A stretch of 64,000 nucleotides of DNA, from contig JBAIAC010000155.1 in assembly GCA_037349315.1 (NCBI GenBank), positions 327,501-391,500 of the forward strand, in the 5' to 3' direction. The position numbers and the translations under genes were made by a program. Below the pieces are notes generated by a model. The model was not told where the DNA came from. It was given only the letters and a program-made list of their open reading frames with translations, and made no database searches. Shown here piece after piece: positions 53,623 through 64,000 of this stretch. The number at the start of each line of letters is the position of its first letter. The stretch's first letter is position 1. Source of the stretch: Chelydra serpentina. Lineage: Eukaryota > Chordata > Testudines > Chelydridae.

Positions 53623-54307
53623 TCCCCCCGTCCATCCTTCATCCTTACGGCTGGTAAAAAGTGGTGGGGCCACGGCCCCTAAAACCCTCTGTTCCGGCCC
53701 CCCTGACACAGAGCCAGGCAGGCAGCGTGTGTGTGTGAGAGAGAGAGAGAGATTCTGCTGTGCTGTGCTGAGTAACGGAAGCAGGGGCTGATGTCGGGGC
53801 TGTCCCCCTCCCCCTATCTCATTACTGGGGTGTCCCCCTCCCCCTGCCTCAGGACTGGTTGCTTCCAGCAGCTGTCTGAGCTTAGAGACACACTCACTCT
53901 TCCCCAACACACACACACTCTGTCACACAGTCTCTGCCCTGCCACACACAGTTCAGTTGGGAAGCAGCTGGCAATCTAGTAGACTGCCCATGGAACAATG
54001 GGACAGATAAACCTGCATCATGTGATGCTGCACCGGCCCATGAGCCATTGCAAACCCCTCCCAAAGCCCCCTGCGGCCAGTTGCACAGTGCGATAGCTAC
54101 CCACAGTGCACTGCTCTTTGGGGCAACGCAAGAGTTGCTAGAGTGGATGCGCTCTGGTGACACAAGGAGCAGAGTGTTTAATTGAAACACTTCAACTAAA
54201 GCAGCATAACTCTGTAGTGTGGACACATCCTGAGAGTGAGACAAGACCGAGCTCCCCTTGACACCAAGGATGCTCAGGGACTGAAACTGAAGAACCACAA
54301 GTTTCTC
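53623..54307. other. Intergenic between array 3 and tRNA-Ser
   Basis: It has a (GT)n(GA)n run at 53726-53752. 53790-54307 repeats 28860-29383. In block B copy 1 this whole stretch is absent and the array joins the Ser tRNA directly. No gene is seen. Confidence 0.75.
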
Positions 54308-54389
54308 CGTAGTTGACAGGATTCAAACCTGTGCAGGGAAACCCCAATGGATTTCAAGTCCATCACCTTAACCACTCAGCCACAACTAC
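54308..54389 (-). tRNA. tRNA-Ser (TGA)
   Basis: An 82-nt minus-strand gene with the long variable arm of tRNA-Ser: acceptor GTAGTTG/CAACTAC, anticodon arm ATGGA-CTTGAAA-TCCAT (TGA), T arm ACAGG-TTTGAAT-CCTGT. All stems pair. TTTGAAT in place of TTCGAAT weakens the B box slightly. No TTTT lies within 20 nt. It decodes UCA. Confidence 0.9.
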
Positions 54390-55253
54390 TGGCTTTGTGC
54401 AGTTTTCTCACTACACTCTAGTTCTGTTCTCACTGAGTGATCGTTTCCTATTGTTTTCTCAGATCAGCTTCCACAACACACTCACTGCCGTGCCCTTGTG
54501 TAACTGTCCATGGCTGAACAGCAAGAATTCTTTCTCATTTCCCTTCTGGCTGGAGCATGATGAGAGTGTGTTTGTGGTTAATGACGCTGCTGTAGATTGT
54601 TGTCCATTTCCTGCCTTGATAATTCAGACAGTCCCTTTCCCGTCATATCCTCAATACATCAGTGATTGCAATGGCAGGGGGCAGTTTTTCTCTGGGGCAC
54701 TGAGCTTTGCCAGGGGGTGGGTGGCTCCTTTCTTTCCTCACCCTGGGACACAGGAAGATTTTGCTGTTCATGTATCCGTGCAAAGGAACTTGTGTCTCTG
54801 TGTGAAAACGAGGAGGGAAATGAAACACCCACACGGTGGTGCCGAAGGCGGAAGGGAACCCCATAGGATTAGAATAGGAGATGTTCTCAAGCAGCATGTT
54901 TCTTACTTTGCCCATCTGTCAGTTTTGATGATTATCAATGGAAATATTTTGCCATCGGGTTGTGTGTTTACACAGAAATTGACATTGACCAACAAATACG
55001 TCCTTCTTCCCAGCCTGCCTACTCTGCCGTTGCTGAGTTTAGAGGGACACGTTCACTCTCCCCAGTCCCCGTGCCAGGTCTGCTCTCCATGCTGCCCACT
55101 TCCCACACTGCTGGGATCTATCCCTGATCTCCCCCCAGACCTCTGCCCCCCACCCTCACTTCTTCGATCCCCTCCCAACACTGTCCATCTCCCCTGCTGA
55201 CAGGATCCCTCCCCGTTCCTTTCATGGCCTGCCTCCTCTCGCAGCAAAAACTG

Positions 55254-55325
55254 TTCCCACACCGGGAATTGAACCCAGGCCACCTGGGTGAAAACCAGGA
55301 ATCCTGACCACTAGACCATATGGGA
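55254..55325 (-). tRNA. tRNA-Glu (TTC)
   Basis: The partner of 6884-6955: acceptor TCCCATA/TGTGGGA is paired, loop TTTTCAC (TTC), T arm CTGGG-TTCAATT-CCCGG with one T-G pair. A TTTTT terminator lies just downstream. Confidence 0.92.
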
Positions 55326-56221
55326 CTGGCACTGTTTAGCTCGTTCAAGCCAACTCCTTAGGAGAGCAGCAGCGCCAACCAGCAGGGACAGGCACAGGGC
55401 TGCATTAACCTTTGAGGTTCTAAAGTTTTCCTTCAACCAATTCCCAGTGCCTGTGATCAGGAAACAGAGATGGGGGCTCCCAGGTGCTGCACAGACCATG
55501 CCTGAGATTGGGACCCCCTATTGTGCGAGGTACTGTACAAAGCAGATCAGAATCACAGCACTGCTGGGAATATGGGGGTCCCGGGTGCTACTTTGAGGGC
55601 CGGAGTGTCACTCTCTGCCAAAGCCTTTTTCCGCTAGCAGGGGCCTCTCTGTGCCCAGAGCTCCTAAGAGCTGCATGTCTGCAGGCCGTGGAGAGCTCTG
55701 GTTTGGTGTCTCTTTCTCAGCGAGCATCGGCTGTGGTTCTTGCCAGGCCTCTAGAGAGCGACCTTTCCGAAGAGCTGGCTGAAGAGCCTTTCTAGGAACC
55801 AGGAGCTCCTGGCTGGCCTGCCAGTTCTTCCTGGCTGAGCTGACTGGATCTGTCGGGCTCCCTTTCTGGGATCTCTTTCTTCTCCACAGAAAAGACCTTC
55901 CTGGGAAATCCTTTAAATGCTTGTTCAAGACAGACAGAGCCTCCTTGTGGCTCAGTCTGGGAATGCGGGAAATGACACGTCTGGCGCTGATGAAAAGGTG
56001 ACTGTTACTCAGAGTGGAGCCGAGGTTGCTGTGACCACAATGCAGCGTAGGAACCACTGTACAATCACAGCGGCTAGCATGAAGAGAGTGCCGTTCTCAC
56101 CTCGGCTGTGGCTTTCTGTGCGCAGAGCCAGACAGCTCGACGGCGGCAGGAAATGGTTTGGAATTTGCACGTGTTGTCTGGGAGCATCAGGTACATCGGT
56201 TGTGTAGCTTTTCTATAGGCA

Positions 56222-56295
56222 GGCGCCATGGCTAAGCTGGCTAACACGCCTGTCTAGTAAACAGGAGATCCTGGGTTCAACTCCCAGTGGTGCCT
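56222..56295 (+). tRNA. tRNA-Thr (AGT)
   Basis: The partner of 7862-7935, differing by one base in the D-arm region (ACACGCC for ACGCGCC). All stems pair and a TTTT follows about 12 nt downstream. Confidence 0.93.
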
Positions 56296-57145
56296 TAGTG
56301 TGTCCCTTTTGTCTCCTCTGCTCATCGTTGCCAATGTCTTTGTAGGAAACGGAAGAGACCAGTGTCTGCAATCCAAGTAACGGCTTGTTAAGGAAAAGGC
56401 TTCTTTGCAGAGGAGCAATGGAAAGAATCAAATCACCAGCCTGGAGGTGCTGAAAAGGCTATTGCGTTGCCTCGGCAGTAATTGCTGTGGCAGGAGAGTC
56501 TGTGTCTTTTTGGGGGGTTAATTAAAATATCGGCTCCAGTCGAAAATCCCGTTCTACAAAGCGTAATGAAATCACAGCCAGAAATGCCATTGGAAATACA
56601 CAAACAGGAATAATGCAGTCGCGAGTAATACACACTTTCCGGGCCAATCCTGTGTACTGAGTACCTGTTAAGAGCCCTGTGTGCTTATGAGAAACCTGTA
56701 AACGTTAGAAGGCCCAGCTCAATAACCTGCCCACTCCTGCAGCCCTCGTCTTCCGCCCTGACTGACAGGGAGGAGTATGAAGCCTCCCTCCCTTAGCCCA
56801 GCCCGTCAGCATTCCTGGGGAACACCAACGCCGCCCCAGTGACTAGGCCAGGCTGCAGCCCAGCTTCAGGACTCAGAGGAAATGGAGCTCGCACCCGTCC
56901 CTACTCCAGGCATGGCCAGACGTCTGGATCAAACGTCCCCTCTGGCGCTCAAGTCACAACAGCGAGCCGGCAAAAGACAGGCTCCCACGTCATTTCCAAC
57001 AGCAAGATGAAGCCTTGGAAGAGTCAGTAGGAAAAGGAGTTGCAGAAAATGGCCATTCCGAAGAAAGCCCAAGTCCTGAAAAGAAAAAAAATCAAGTCTA
57101 GGAGGGTACTGAAGAGCTGCCTCTTGAAGGATACAATCCACCCTG

Positions 57146-57218
57146 CACCTGACCAGGGATTTGAACCCTGGACCCTCAGATTAAAGGTCTGATGCGCAAC
57201 CAACTGAGCTAGCCAGGC
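57146..57218 (-). tRNA. tRNA-Lys (TTT) with C at position 33
   Basis: The partner of 8783-8855. The anticodon arm is TCAGA-CCTTTAA-TCTGA: TTT is kept but position 33 is C where T is near universal. The D arm also has a change (TTGCGC). The acceptor GCCTGGC/GTCAGGT and T arm CAGGG-TTCAAAT-CCCTG are better than in the partner. Confidence 0.78.
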
Positions 57219-57671
57219 CCACATGAAACAAGAGCAGGTTTGGTGCAGAAGAGAAACTAGTCAAGAAAAATAGGGCAGGAAACAATACAGAAAGTTTGCT
57301 ACTCTGGCTCCCTTAGCAGCCCTAGCCCCAGCCTGCTCCTCCATCTGATACCTAGAGCGCTTCTTCTTTTTCTAGATCAATATCAGATCCAGGAGAAAAC
57401 ATCGTTCAACAAAAAAAAAATCAAAAAAACCCCACCCGAAATCACAGACAGAAATGCGATTGGGAAAAAAAAGAGGAAAATGCCACCCCCATCACATTAT
57501 GGTATCTGATCCAACCCTGCATTGAGAGCAGCCGCTAACGTCCCTGTGTGCTTATGAGAAACCTGGAGGAACCGATACCAAAGCCTGAACATGAAACACA
57601 ACCGCTCCCACTTCCCCAGTAACACCCTTTGCCTGCCCTCAGCCAGAGACCAGCAGAACGGAATCGAGGCC

Positions 57672-58115
57672 TGTCACGGAGTGTGGGGGAGTCCGGCCCT
57701 GCTCCCCTCTTCCTGGGATTCACTGTGACGCTCAGCCAGCCAGCAGAACAGAAGGTTTATTAGGGATGCCAGGAACACAGTCCAAACAGAGCTTGTCAGT
57801 ACAAACAGGACCCCTCAGTCGGGCCCTTCTGGGGGCCAGGGAGCTTAGACCCCAGCCTGGGGCTCCCTGCGTTTCACCACCCAGCTCCAAAACTGAAAGC
57901 AAACCGACAAACCCTCCAGCAGGCTCTTCCCCTCCCCCGGGGCCCCTCCTCTAGCCTTTGTCCATTCTGCCAGCCAAAGGTGTCACCTCCCAACCCCCGT
58001 CCTGACTCATGTTACAGCCTCGGGTAAAGTCTCGCATTCCCAATGCAGCAGGTCCCAGGGAACCTCCCCCGCAAGCCTCCCAGACCAAATCCACCTCGCT
58101 CCCTACTCCGTCACA
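57672..58115 (-). mobile_element. Solo LTR with 5-bp target duplication (block B copy 2)
   Basis: The partner of 9297-9740 with the same ends and the same AGGCC flanks (57667-57671 and 58116-58120), so the insertion predates the duplication. Confidence 0.8.
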
Positions 58116-59124
58116 AGGCCCATCCCGGTCCCACAACCCAGCTCACGCTCACCTCCGCTCTGCGGCTGACTTACGGTCGCTGTTTAATGGCCACAGAGCC
58201 CCGGAGAGCCACTGCTGCGGGGCCTGCCTTCGTCGCTGAAAACGCTCCTCACGGCAGCTCTGCCAACAGGGATACAATGCTGTGGCATTGATTAGACACA
58301 GTGTGTCCCATGAGCCGAAGAGTCGGTTGCGTTCTTAGAGGCTGCCCCGCCATTCCCCTCAGGCCTGACCTGCCCTCCAGCTCAGCCACCCACTGAGAAT
58401 TGAATAACACAGTAGTAGAGCCGTAAAAGGCTTCAAAGCCCCCCGTGCCCCACCCCCTTCCAATACCGGCAGAAAAGCCACACTTCTCCTGGCTCGGTAT
58501 GGTCGTCCTATTGCCCCACGAGAAGGGGAAGGCCGTCGTGTTCTGTCTCAGTACCACACGTGGAGCAGTGGGCACTACATGGCTGAGGAAATTACCTGCA
58601 GCCAAAAGATCGGTCTTGAGCATGACACCCTTCTGGGCTAAGGACAAGGTCCCTAACTCCACCTCTGAGCCGTTCCTGACAGGCCAGCGGCTGCCTCTCC
58701 CAGGTCATGTTCCCCACCTCGTCACTGACCGAACGCTAGAAGGCCCAGCTCATCAACCTGCCCACTCCCGCAGCCCTCGTCTTCCGCCCTGACTGATAGG
58801 GAGGAGTATGAAGCCTCCCTCCCTTAGACCAGCCCGTCAGCATTCCTGGGGAACACCAACACCGTCCAAGTGACTTTGGGCCAGTAGGTCAACCCATCGG
58901 GCTGCCTCCTAGGCCAGGCTGCAGCCCAGCTTCAGGACTCAGAGGAAATGGAGCTCGCACCCCCTACCTACAGGACTCCAGGCACGACCAGCCTTCTGGG
59001 TCAAACGTCCCCTCTGGCGCTCAAGTCACAACAGCGAGCAGGCAAAAGACAGGCTCCCACGTCACTGGAAAGAGCAAGACGAAGCCTTAACCCAGGAGTG
59101 TTAAGTGGCAGAAGAGCTGCCCCA

Positions 59125-59195
59125 AGGTCCCACTGAGACTTGAACTCGGATTGCAGGATTCAGAGTCCTGAGTGCTGCCCTTACACCATGGGACC
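59125..59195 (-). tRNA. tRNA-Gln (CTG)
   Basis: The partner of 10755-10825: acceptor and anticodon arm (CTG) unchanged. The T stem has one C-A mismatch (CCGAG/CTCAG). Confidence 0.82.
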
Positions 59196-59527
59196 AGTGG
59201 TAACAGCCTGGGGGGTCATCTGACTTCCAGTGTAGCAGAGCCTGGGCGGCCAATTTTTTCCTCCCTTGCTCAAGGCCTCTCTGGCCAGCCCTGCATTTTC
59301 TCAAAAAGTCGGCACACAGCGGTTTGCTGTGGACCCAGAAGCCTTTCTTCCTCCAGACTGTGAGGCCAGTGGGCGTGTGAGGAAGTCGCCCCTTCAGTCC
59401 CAGGCAGTGAATGGCCCTTCCTAGGAAAGCCCAAGTCCTCAAAAGATAGAGTAACATCAAGGAGGATACTGAAGAGCTGCTTTTTGAAGCACTTGGGGGA
59501 TACCACAAGTGGAAATAATCTTCCCTA

Positions 59528-59600
59528 CACCTGACCAGGGACTTGAACCCTGGACACTGCTGTTAAAAGTCTGATGCTCAACGAACTGACCTAGCCAGAC
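59528..59600 (-). pseudogene. tRNA-Lys (TTT) pseudogene
   Basis: The partner of 11160-11232 with the same broken anticodon stem (AGCAG in place of TCTGA). Confidence 0.82.
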
Positions 59601-59889
59601 TCATGTGAGGGAAGGACAAGTTTGGTGCAGAAGAGAAACTAGTCAAGAGAAAGAGGGCAGGAAACAATACAGAAAATTTGCTACTCTGGCTCCCTTAGCA
59701 GCCCTAGCCCCAGCCTGCTCCACCACCTGGCGCCCTGAGGCCTTCTTCTTATTCTAGCTAAATATTGGATCCAGGAGAAAACACCGTTCGACAAAGAAAA
59801 ATGAAACCACAGACAGAAATGACATTGGAAATACAAATAAAGGACAATGCAATCCCCATCCCAGTCTGGTATCCAGGGCTGGGTTAGTT

Positions 59890-60580
59890 TTTGTGGGCCC
59901 GGCGCCAAACATATTTCTGTGCTCCACTGTGGAATGAGGGGCCAGGGGCAAGAGCACGGTGGGGCATTGGGGGGGAGGAGGATTGGTCCCCAGCTGGAGT
60001 GAGGCCGGGGCCAGGGGCCAGATGAACACAGTGGGACATGGGGGGAGGATTAGTCACTGCTGACTGGACCAAGGCAGGGGCTGGGTCAATAGCACAGTGG
60101 GGCGGGAGCTAGGGTTGGTCCCTGGAGCAAGGAAGGGGCCGGGGGTAAACTGCAAGTGCAGAAGGGCTGGGGAGGGGTAAACAGGATCCCCCTCCCCACC
60201 CCTGCCCACATAGAGCGGGTACCTACCTTCTCCCTGGTTCTACCCCATCTCTCTCTGCACTGAGCTGAGGGTGGGGGTGCACTGAGCACAGGGCTGGGGG
60301 TGCAGGGTCTGGGAGGGAGTTAGGGGGCAGGAGCAGACTGGGGGTTGGGGTGCAGGGTCTGGCCAGGAGCCAGGCTGAGGGAGAGGGCTCAGGGTTGGGG
60401 CAGGAGGTTGGGGTGCGGAGCGCTGACCTGGGGCAGCTCCCCTTTGGTGCTCAGGGTGGGGATGGGGGGGTACAAGAGTCAGGGCATGGGATGGGGGGCT
60501 GGGTACGTGTGGGGGTGCAGGAGTCAGGACTGGGGTCATGAGGGTGTGGGGGGTGCAGGAGTCAGGACTGGGGGCTGGGT
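59890..60580. repeat. G-rich quasi-repetitive tract (block B copy 2)
   Basis: The partner of 11520-12200; its internal word order differs slightly, with small gains and losses of units. Confidence 0.6.
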
Positions 60581-60916
60581 GTGTCACTTTAAATTTGCTG
60601 CAAAAAGCTCCAGGCCTCTCGTCGAGGTGGTTTTATTTTGTTGCCCAAACAGGGCAGTTTTGTCGCCAGACGTGGCATTGCCGTGTGTGCACCTGACTGA
60701 GGGAGCGTTGTGTGTTTTTCACACCTGAGCAATATAATGATGCTGCAATAACTTTGTAGTGCACACCTGGCCAAGGATTCACACACACACAGCTTGCCAG
60801 GAAAACTTCCCCTGCTCCTCTGCTTTGCAGAATCCAAACACAAGCAAAGGCCCAGGTGGGGTCTGGCAGCGAATCAGGAGTGGGAAGACCCCCTCCCCCT
60901 CCCTTAGTCACAGGCA

Positions 60917-60990
60917 GGCACAATGGCTTAGCTGGCTAACGCGCCTGTTTTGTAAACAGGAGATCCTGGGTTCGACTCCCGGTGGTGCCT
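60917..60990 (+). tRNA. tRNA-Thr (TGT)
   Basis: The partner of 12548-12621: anticodon arm CCTGT-TTTGTAA-ACAGG (TGT), T arm CTGGG-TTCGACT-CCCGG with one T-G pair. The acceptor GGCACAA/TGGTGCC has one A-G mismatch. A TTTTT terminator follows. Confidence 0.87.
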
Positions 60991-61079
60991 TGTTGAGTGG
61001 TTTTTGAGGCACCTGGTATTGGCTACTGTCAGAAGAACAGTGGGGGCAAAAGATCTATCTGGCTTCACGTTCAAGTTTA

Positions 61080-61515
61080 TGGAGGGGATGGTTTCATAGG
61101 ATAACATGATCTTAGCAATTAACTGACCTTTCATTATCAGTGGTAAATAGCACCAATGGTCAATGATGGGATGTTAGAAGTTACTACAGAGAACTTTTTC
61201 CTGGGTGTCTGGCTGGTAAGTCTTGCCCACATGCTCAGGGTTCAGCTGATCACCATCTTTGGGGTCGGGAAGGACATTCCCTCCAGGGCAGATTGGCAGA
61301 GACCTTGGGGGTTTTCACCTTCCTCTGCAGCATGGGGCACGGGTCACTTGCTGGAGGATTCTCTGCACCTTGAAGTCTTTAAACCATGATTTGAGGACTT
61401 CAGTAGCTGAGAGGATTATTCCAGGAGTGGGTGGGTGAGATTCTGTGGCCTGCATTGTGCAGGAGGTCAGACTAGATGATCGTAATGGTCCCTTCTGACC
61501 TTAAGGTCTATGGGA
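61080..61515 (+). mobile_element. CR1 LINE 3' tail (block B copy 2)
   Basis: The partner of 12735-13165, with the same CR1 end words. Confidence 0.88.
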
Positions 61516-61618
61516 CAGGAGGCCCTCACCACGCACAGATCTGCCTCTTGCTTTCAGCCCCCCTCTGCTGGTCGCCGCCTCGCTTGAAGGCCCAGAGCAA
61601 ATGAAAGAAGCACATGCC

Positions 61619-61690
61619 TAGCATAGGATGGTTCTGATCCATCAACCTCGGGGTTACGGGCCCAGCACGCTGCCACTGCGCCCCTCTGCT
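61619..61690 (-). pseudogene. Initiator tRNA-Met pseudogene, anticodon CGT
   Basis: The partner of 13268-13339 with the same CCCGTAA loop and damaged T loop. The D-arm region keeps 'gcagtggcag', closer to iMet than in copy 1. Confidence 0.85.
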
Positions 61691-61814
61691 GGGTCTTTAA
61701 CCCCCACATCCAGCCTCCAGCGTCCGGCCTAGCGCCTTGTGAGCTCTAGCGCTGGCAGGGAGATGCGCCGGCTGCTCAGCAGCAGCCTTGGTAACAGCAG
61801 TTTTGTTTCTGTGT

Positions 61815-61888
61815 GTCTCTGTGGCGCAATGGGTCAGCGCGTTCGGCTGTTAACCGAAAGGCTGGTGGTTCGAGCCCACCCAGGGACA
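61815..61888 (+). tRNA. tRNA-Asn (GTT)
   Basis: The partner of 13463-13536 with a perfect anticodon stem TTCGG-CTGTTAA-CCGAA. The discriminator base is A here and G in copy 1; vertebrate tRNA-Asn normally has G. Confidence 0.93.
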
Positions 61889-62068
61889 ATGGTGACCCCA
61901 TGATACTTCCTCAGGGGCATGTTTTGCTGCCACAAAACCACAGAGACACCTCCCAGCAGCTGGTTTGCCAGGGCCCCTGCCCAGCCCCTGCACCGCTCCC
62001 TGCCAGGGCCAGAGCTCGCAAGGCACCAGCCTGGAGCCAGGGCCGCTGGGTGCTGCTTACGAAAAGCC

Positions 62069-62137
62069 AGCAGAGGGACACAGGGGAACTGTGCTGTGCC
62101 CATAACACAGAGGTGGATTAATCAAACCCTCTTCTGC
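62069..62137 (+). pseudogene. Initiator-Met-like tRNA relic (block B copy 2)
   Basis: The partner of 13718-13787 with the same CTGTG-CCCATAA-CACAG arm and degenerate D and T arms. Confidence 0.68.
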
Positions 62138-63819
62138 GAGCACCGGGCCTCCCGCTTCCTACCCTGGGCCTGCAAGCGAGGGGGCGGCTTGCACAGCGCC
62201 AAGAGTCTCACCTGTGAGGCAGGAGGCGGCTGATGCCCGCAGCCTGCTGGGGAGCTCCCAGAAGTGATTAAGGGGCAGAGACTCCTAAGTGCCCAGAGTA
62301 ACTAGGGTTTGGGGTTCACGAGGCCGGTAAGGGGGTCGCTATGTCGGCCTTGTAACCCTGGGTGTCAGGTCGCTGTGCAGCTTTGATCTAGAGCTCTGAT
62401 CCCAACATCCCACCAGCAGCCCACAGCCTCCCCCTGGGTCTGCCCCACCTGGTTACTCCTCACAGGCTGACCTGACCCCCCTTCCAGCCCTGGATTCACC
62501 TCCCAATCATCCCACTGCCACTCGGAGACACAGCCGTGGGGGTGCTGACGGAGGGAGGGGTGAGTCTGGGGTGGGGTTCTTCTCTAAAGATGGCTGCAGA
62601 AAGGTGGGGCTCAGCTCTGTCAGCGACCTGCCCAGTTGCCTCGCTGACAGGGGATGCCGACATTTCTGTAAGGCGCACTGGCAGCGGGCGGGATGTGGCT
62701 GCTGCCGCAGGCCTGGCTTTAACGCCTGGTGCTTGCTCACCTGCTTGGCTGTCTTGGGCATTCGGTGCCGCCCTGCCGGCCGTCCCTCCCAGCCGTGGGA
62801 GAAGCGGGCTGGTGGCTCAAAGGGTTTTGCTGGGGATGTCAGTGAGGGGGAATCGCCGGCTGAGGATCGCTCCATGGAAGAGCTGAGCTTTGCCTGTCGT
62901 TCTGGCCTGTGGTCTCCCCTGGGGTCTCCCGTGGGTGCTCGTCCCTGAGATCAGATGCTGGGCTAACTTCCCCATGGTCCGTGGGGCTGGCGGTGGTGCC
63001 CAGTGGCCTGTGATCGGACCTGAGGGTTTGCTGCTGCTGTTGCTGCTCTGCTCCCCAAGAGATGGATCTGGGGGTCCTGCAGCTTTCACCGATTTCCTCT
63101 CCTGCAGCTGTTGGACCCGCAAGCTGGGGGGTGAGCCCAGCACGGAAGCAGGACTGTGTTGCCATTTACATGGTCATTTAACAACTTTGTTTGCCAAAAG
63201 TGCTTGCCAACAATCCTGAATCCAATTTCAATATTTTTTAAAAAAATCAATATCTTAGCCACAAACAGAAAATTCAGTTGGTGACAATTATTTGTGAGAA
63301 GTTCGGTTTGGGGCGGGGACTGGGCCAGTTTTCGTCAGAGAAACAAAAAATGTTGACTGGCTTCCCTCTAGCCCTGTTCCTGCTCTTCTATGGGAAGCAC
63401 ATTGCCCTGACTAGCCAGCAGGCGGGGCAATTCTAGGGGGGCACAGCAATGGGGGGGGCATGGCCCCATCAGTTTTAAAAGGAGGGCTCTGCTGTTCCCA
63501 TGGATACCTCTCATGTCACCGTGGTTTTGCTGCAGCCCCAGGTAAGCAATGGGTTCGGGTTGCTGGTTAAAGATTTCCTCTTTCCCCATCCCCGCCCCAC
63601 ACGTCCAGCCTGCAGGAGGGCAGGGCTGGCCCGAGAGCCGTGTGAACATCATCCTGTCGACACTGCGGGGTTAGCAGGATGTCCCTACCTGTGCACACAG
63701 CGAGCTGGACGCATCGTTCTCAGGGCAGAGGCTAGTCAGGCGCGGGAGGAGACCACACGCTCAGCCATCTCGGAGAGACCTGGGGACTAAGGGTCTGAAG
63801 AAGCTCTCAAAGACTAATT

Positions 63820-64000
63820 TTTTTAAATAATTTTTATCAATGAATTGGGAGATAACATCCAATCACTGCTGGTAAGATTGGTGGGTGACAAAATACCGGC
63901 AGAGCGGTAATTACTGATGAGGAGAGGGCAGTGATACAGAGCGATCTGGCTCATTCGGCAAGCTGGGCCCATTCAAAGGAAACAAGTTTGACCAGAGGCA
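63820..64000 (+). mobile_element. CR1 LINE fragment, cut by window end
   Basis: The partner of 15915-16080 and the start of the same truncated CR1 ('gagcgatctggctcattcgg'). Confidence 0.75.

Larger units (their letters stand above)
54390..64000 (+). repeat. Segmental duplication block B, copy 2 (continues past the window)
   Basis: Same orientation and order as 6016-16080. The offset is 48370 at tRNA-Glu, 48360 at Thr, 48352 at Asn and about 47905 after a deletion near 62918. The copies remain alike to the last base of the window, so the end of the duplication is not visible. Confidence 0.93.

Noticed and set aside
52678..53916. A long minus-strand open frame (about 412 codons) through the minisatellite, and similar frames at 5069-6037, 49271-49951, 50247-50969 and 52646-53488
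   Set aside because: The 57-bp unit is a multiple of three and lacks stops in several frames, so long repetitive frames appear on both strands and in more than one frame at once. They have no known domain, and no promoter or conserved start is visible.

Overview
The window looks like accessory DNA from a reptile nuclear genome. It has vertebrate-type split-promoter tRNA genes, several CR1 LINE tails whose ends match the abundant sauropsid CR1 families, MIR-like SINE copies, a hAT-type and a TA-flanked MITE, and a long vertebrate Ty3/gypsy retrotransposon. A turtle is my best guess from the repeat mix; this is inference. I recognise no host protein-coding gene. The only long frames with real protein signatures belong to retrotransposons; the other long frames are artefacts of a 57-bp minisatellite.

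The backbone is a large dispersed tRNA cluster. I count about 46 tRNA genes, pseudogenes and fragments (Gly, initiator Met, Lys, Ser, Glu, Thr, Gln, Asn, Val, Phe, Arg, Cys, Ala) on both strands. Most sit in duplicated blocks. Block B (about 6.0-16.1 kb) is repeated in the same orientation at about 54.4-64.0 kb, offset about 48.36 kb, with nine tRNA loci in the same order; the second copy runs off the window. Module A (GGGG-VNTR, iMet, Lys-like tRNA, C-rich tract, MIR SINE, edge of the 57-bp minisatellite) occurs at 2.25-4.6 kb, inverted and split at 18.5-20.0 plus 22.5-23.9 kb, and in part at 47.65-49.4 kb. Smaller inverted pairs surround the Arg tRNAs (25.1 and 31.4 kb) and the Cys tRNAs (40.2 and 41.8 kb).

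Three arrays of one 57-bp minisatellite (4.6-6.0, 17.65-18.06 and 49.4-53.6 kb) carry a CACGTG E-box core in most units. They abut tRNA sequences: a truncated Ser tRNA and two Val-type pseudogenes with a GAC anticodon.

The centre (31738-40087) is a nearly complete Ty3/gypsy element: two long LTRs, an 18-nt primer site of the tRNA-Pro type, one gag-pol frame broken by two TGA codons, and a polypurine tract. Its Gag resembles the PNMA family. The flanks do not form a target-site duplication. A 5' LTR plus gag piece of another gypsy lineage lies at 25.7-26.8 kb. Two solo-LTR-like insertions of a TGTCAC-ended family lie in the B copies, with a probable empty site at 43.5 kb.

Pol III genes are the only loci likely to be expressed here on sequence grounds. 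Several have altered anticodons (Lys body with GTT, Arg body with TCA, Val body with GAC), which makes this cluster worth a closer look.
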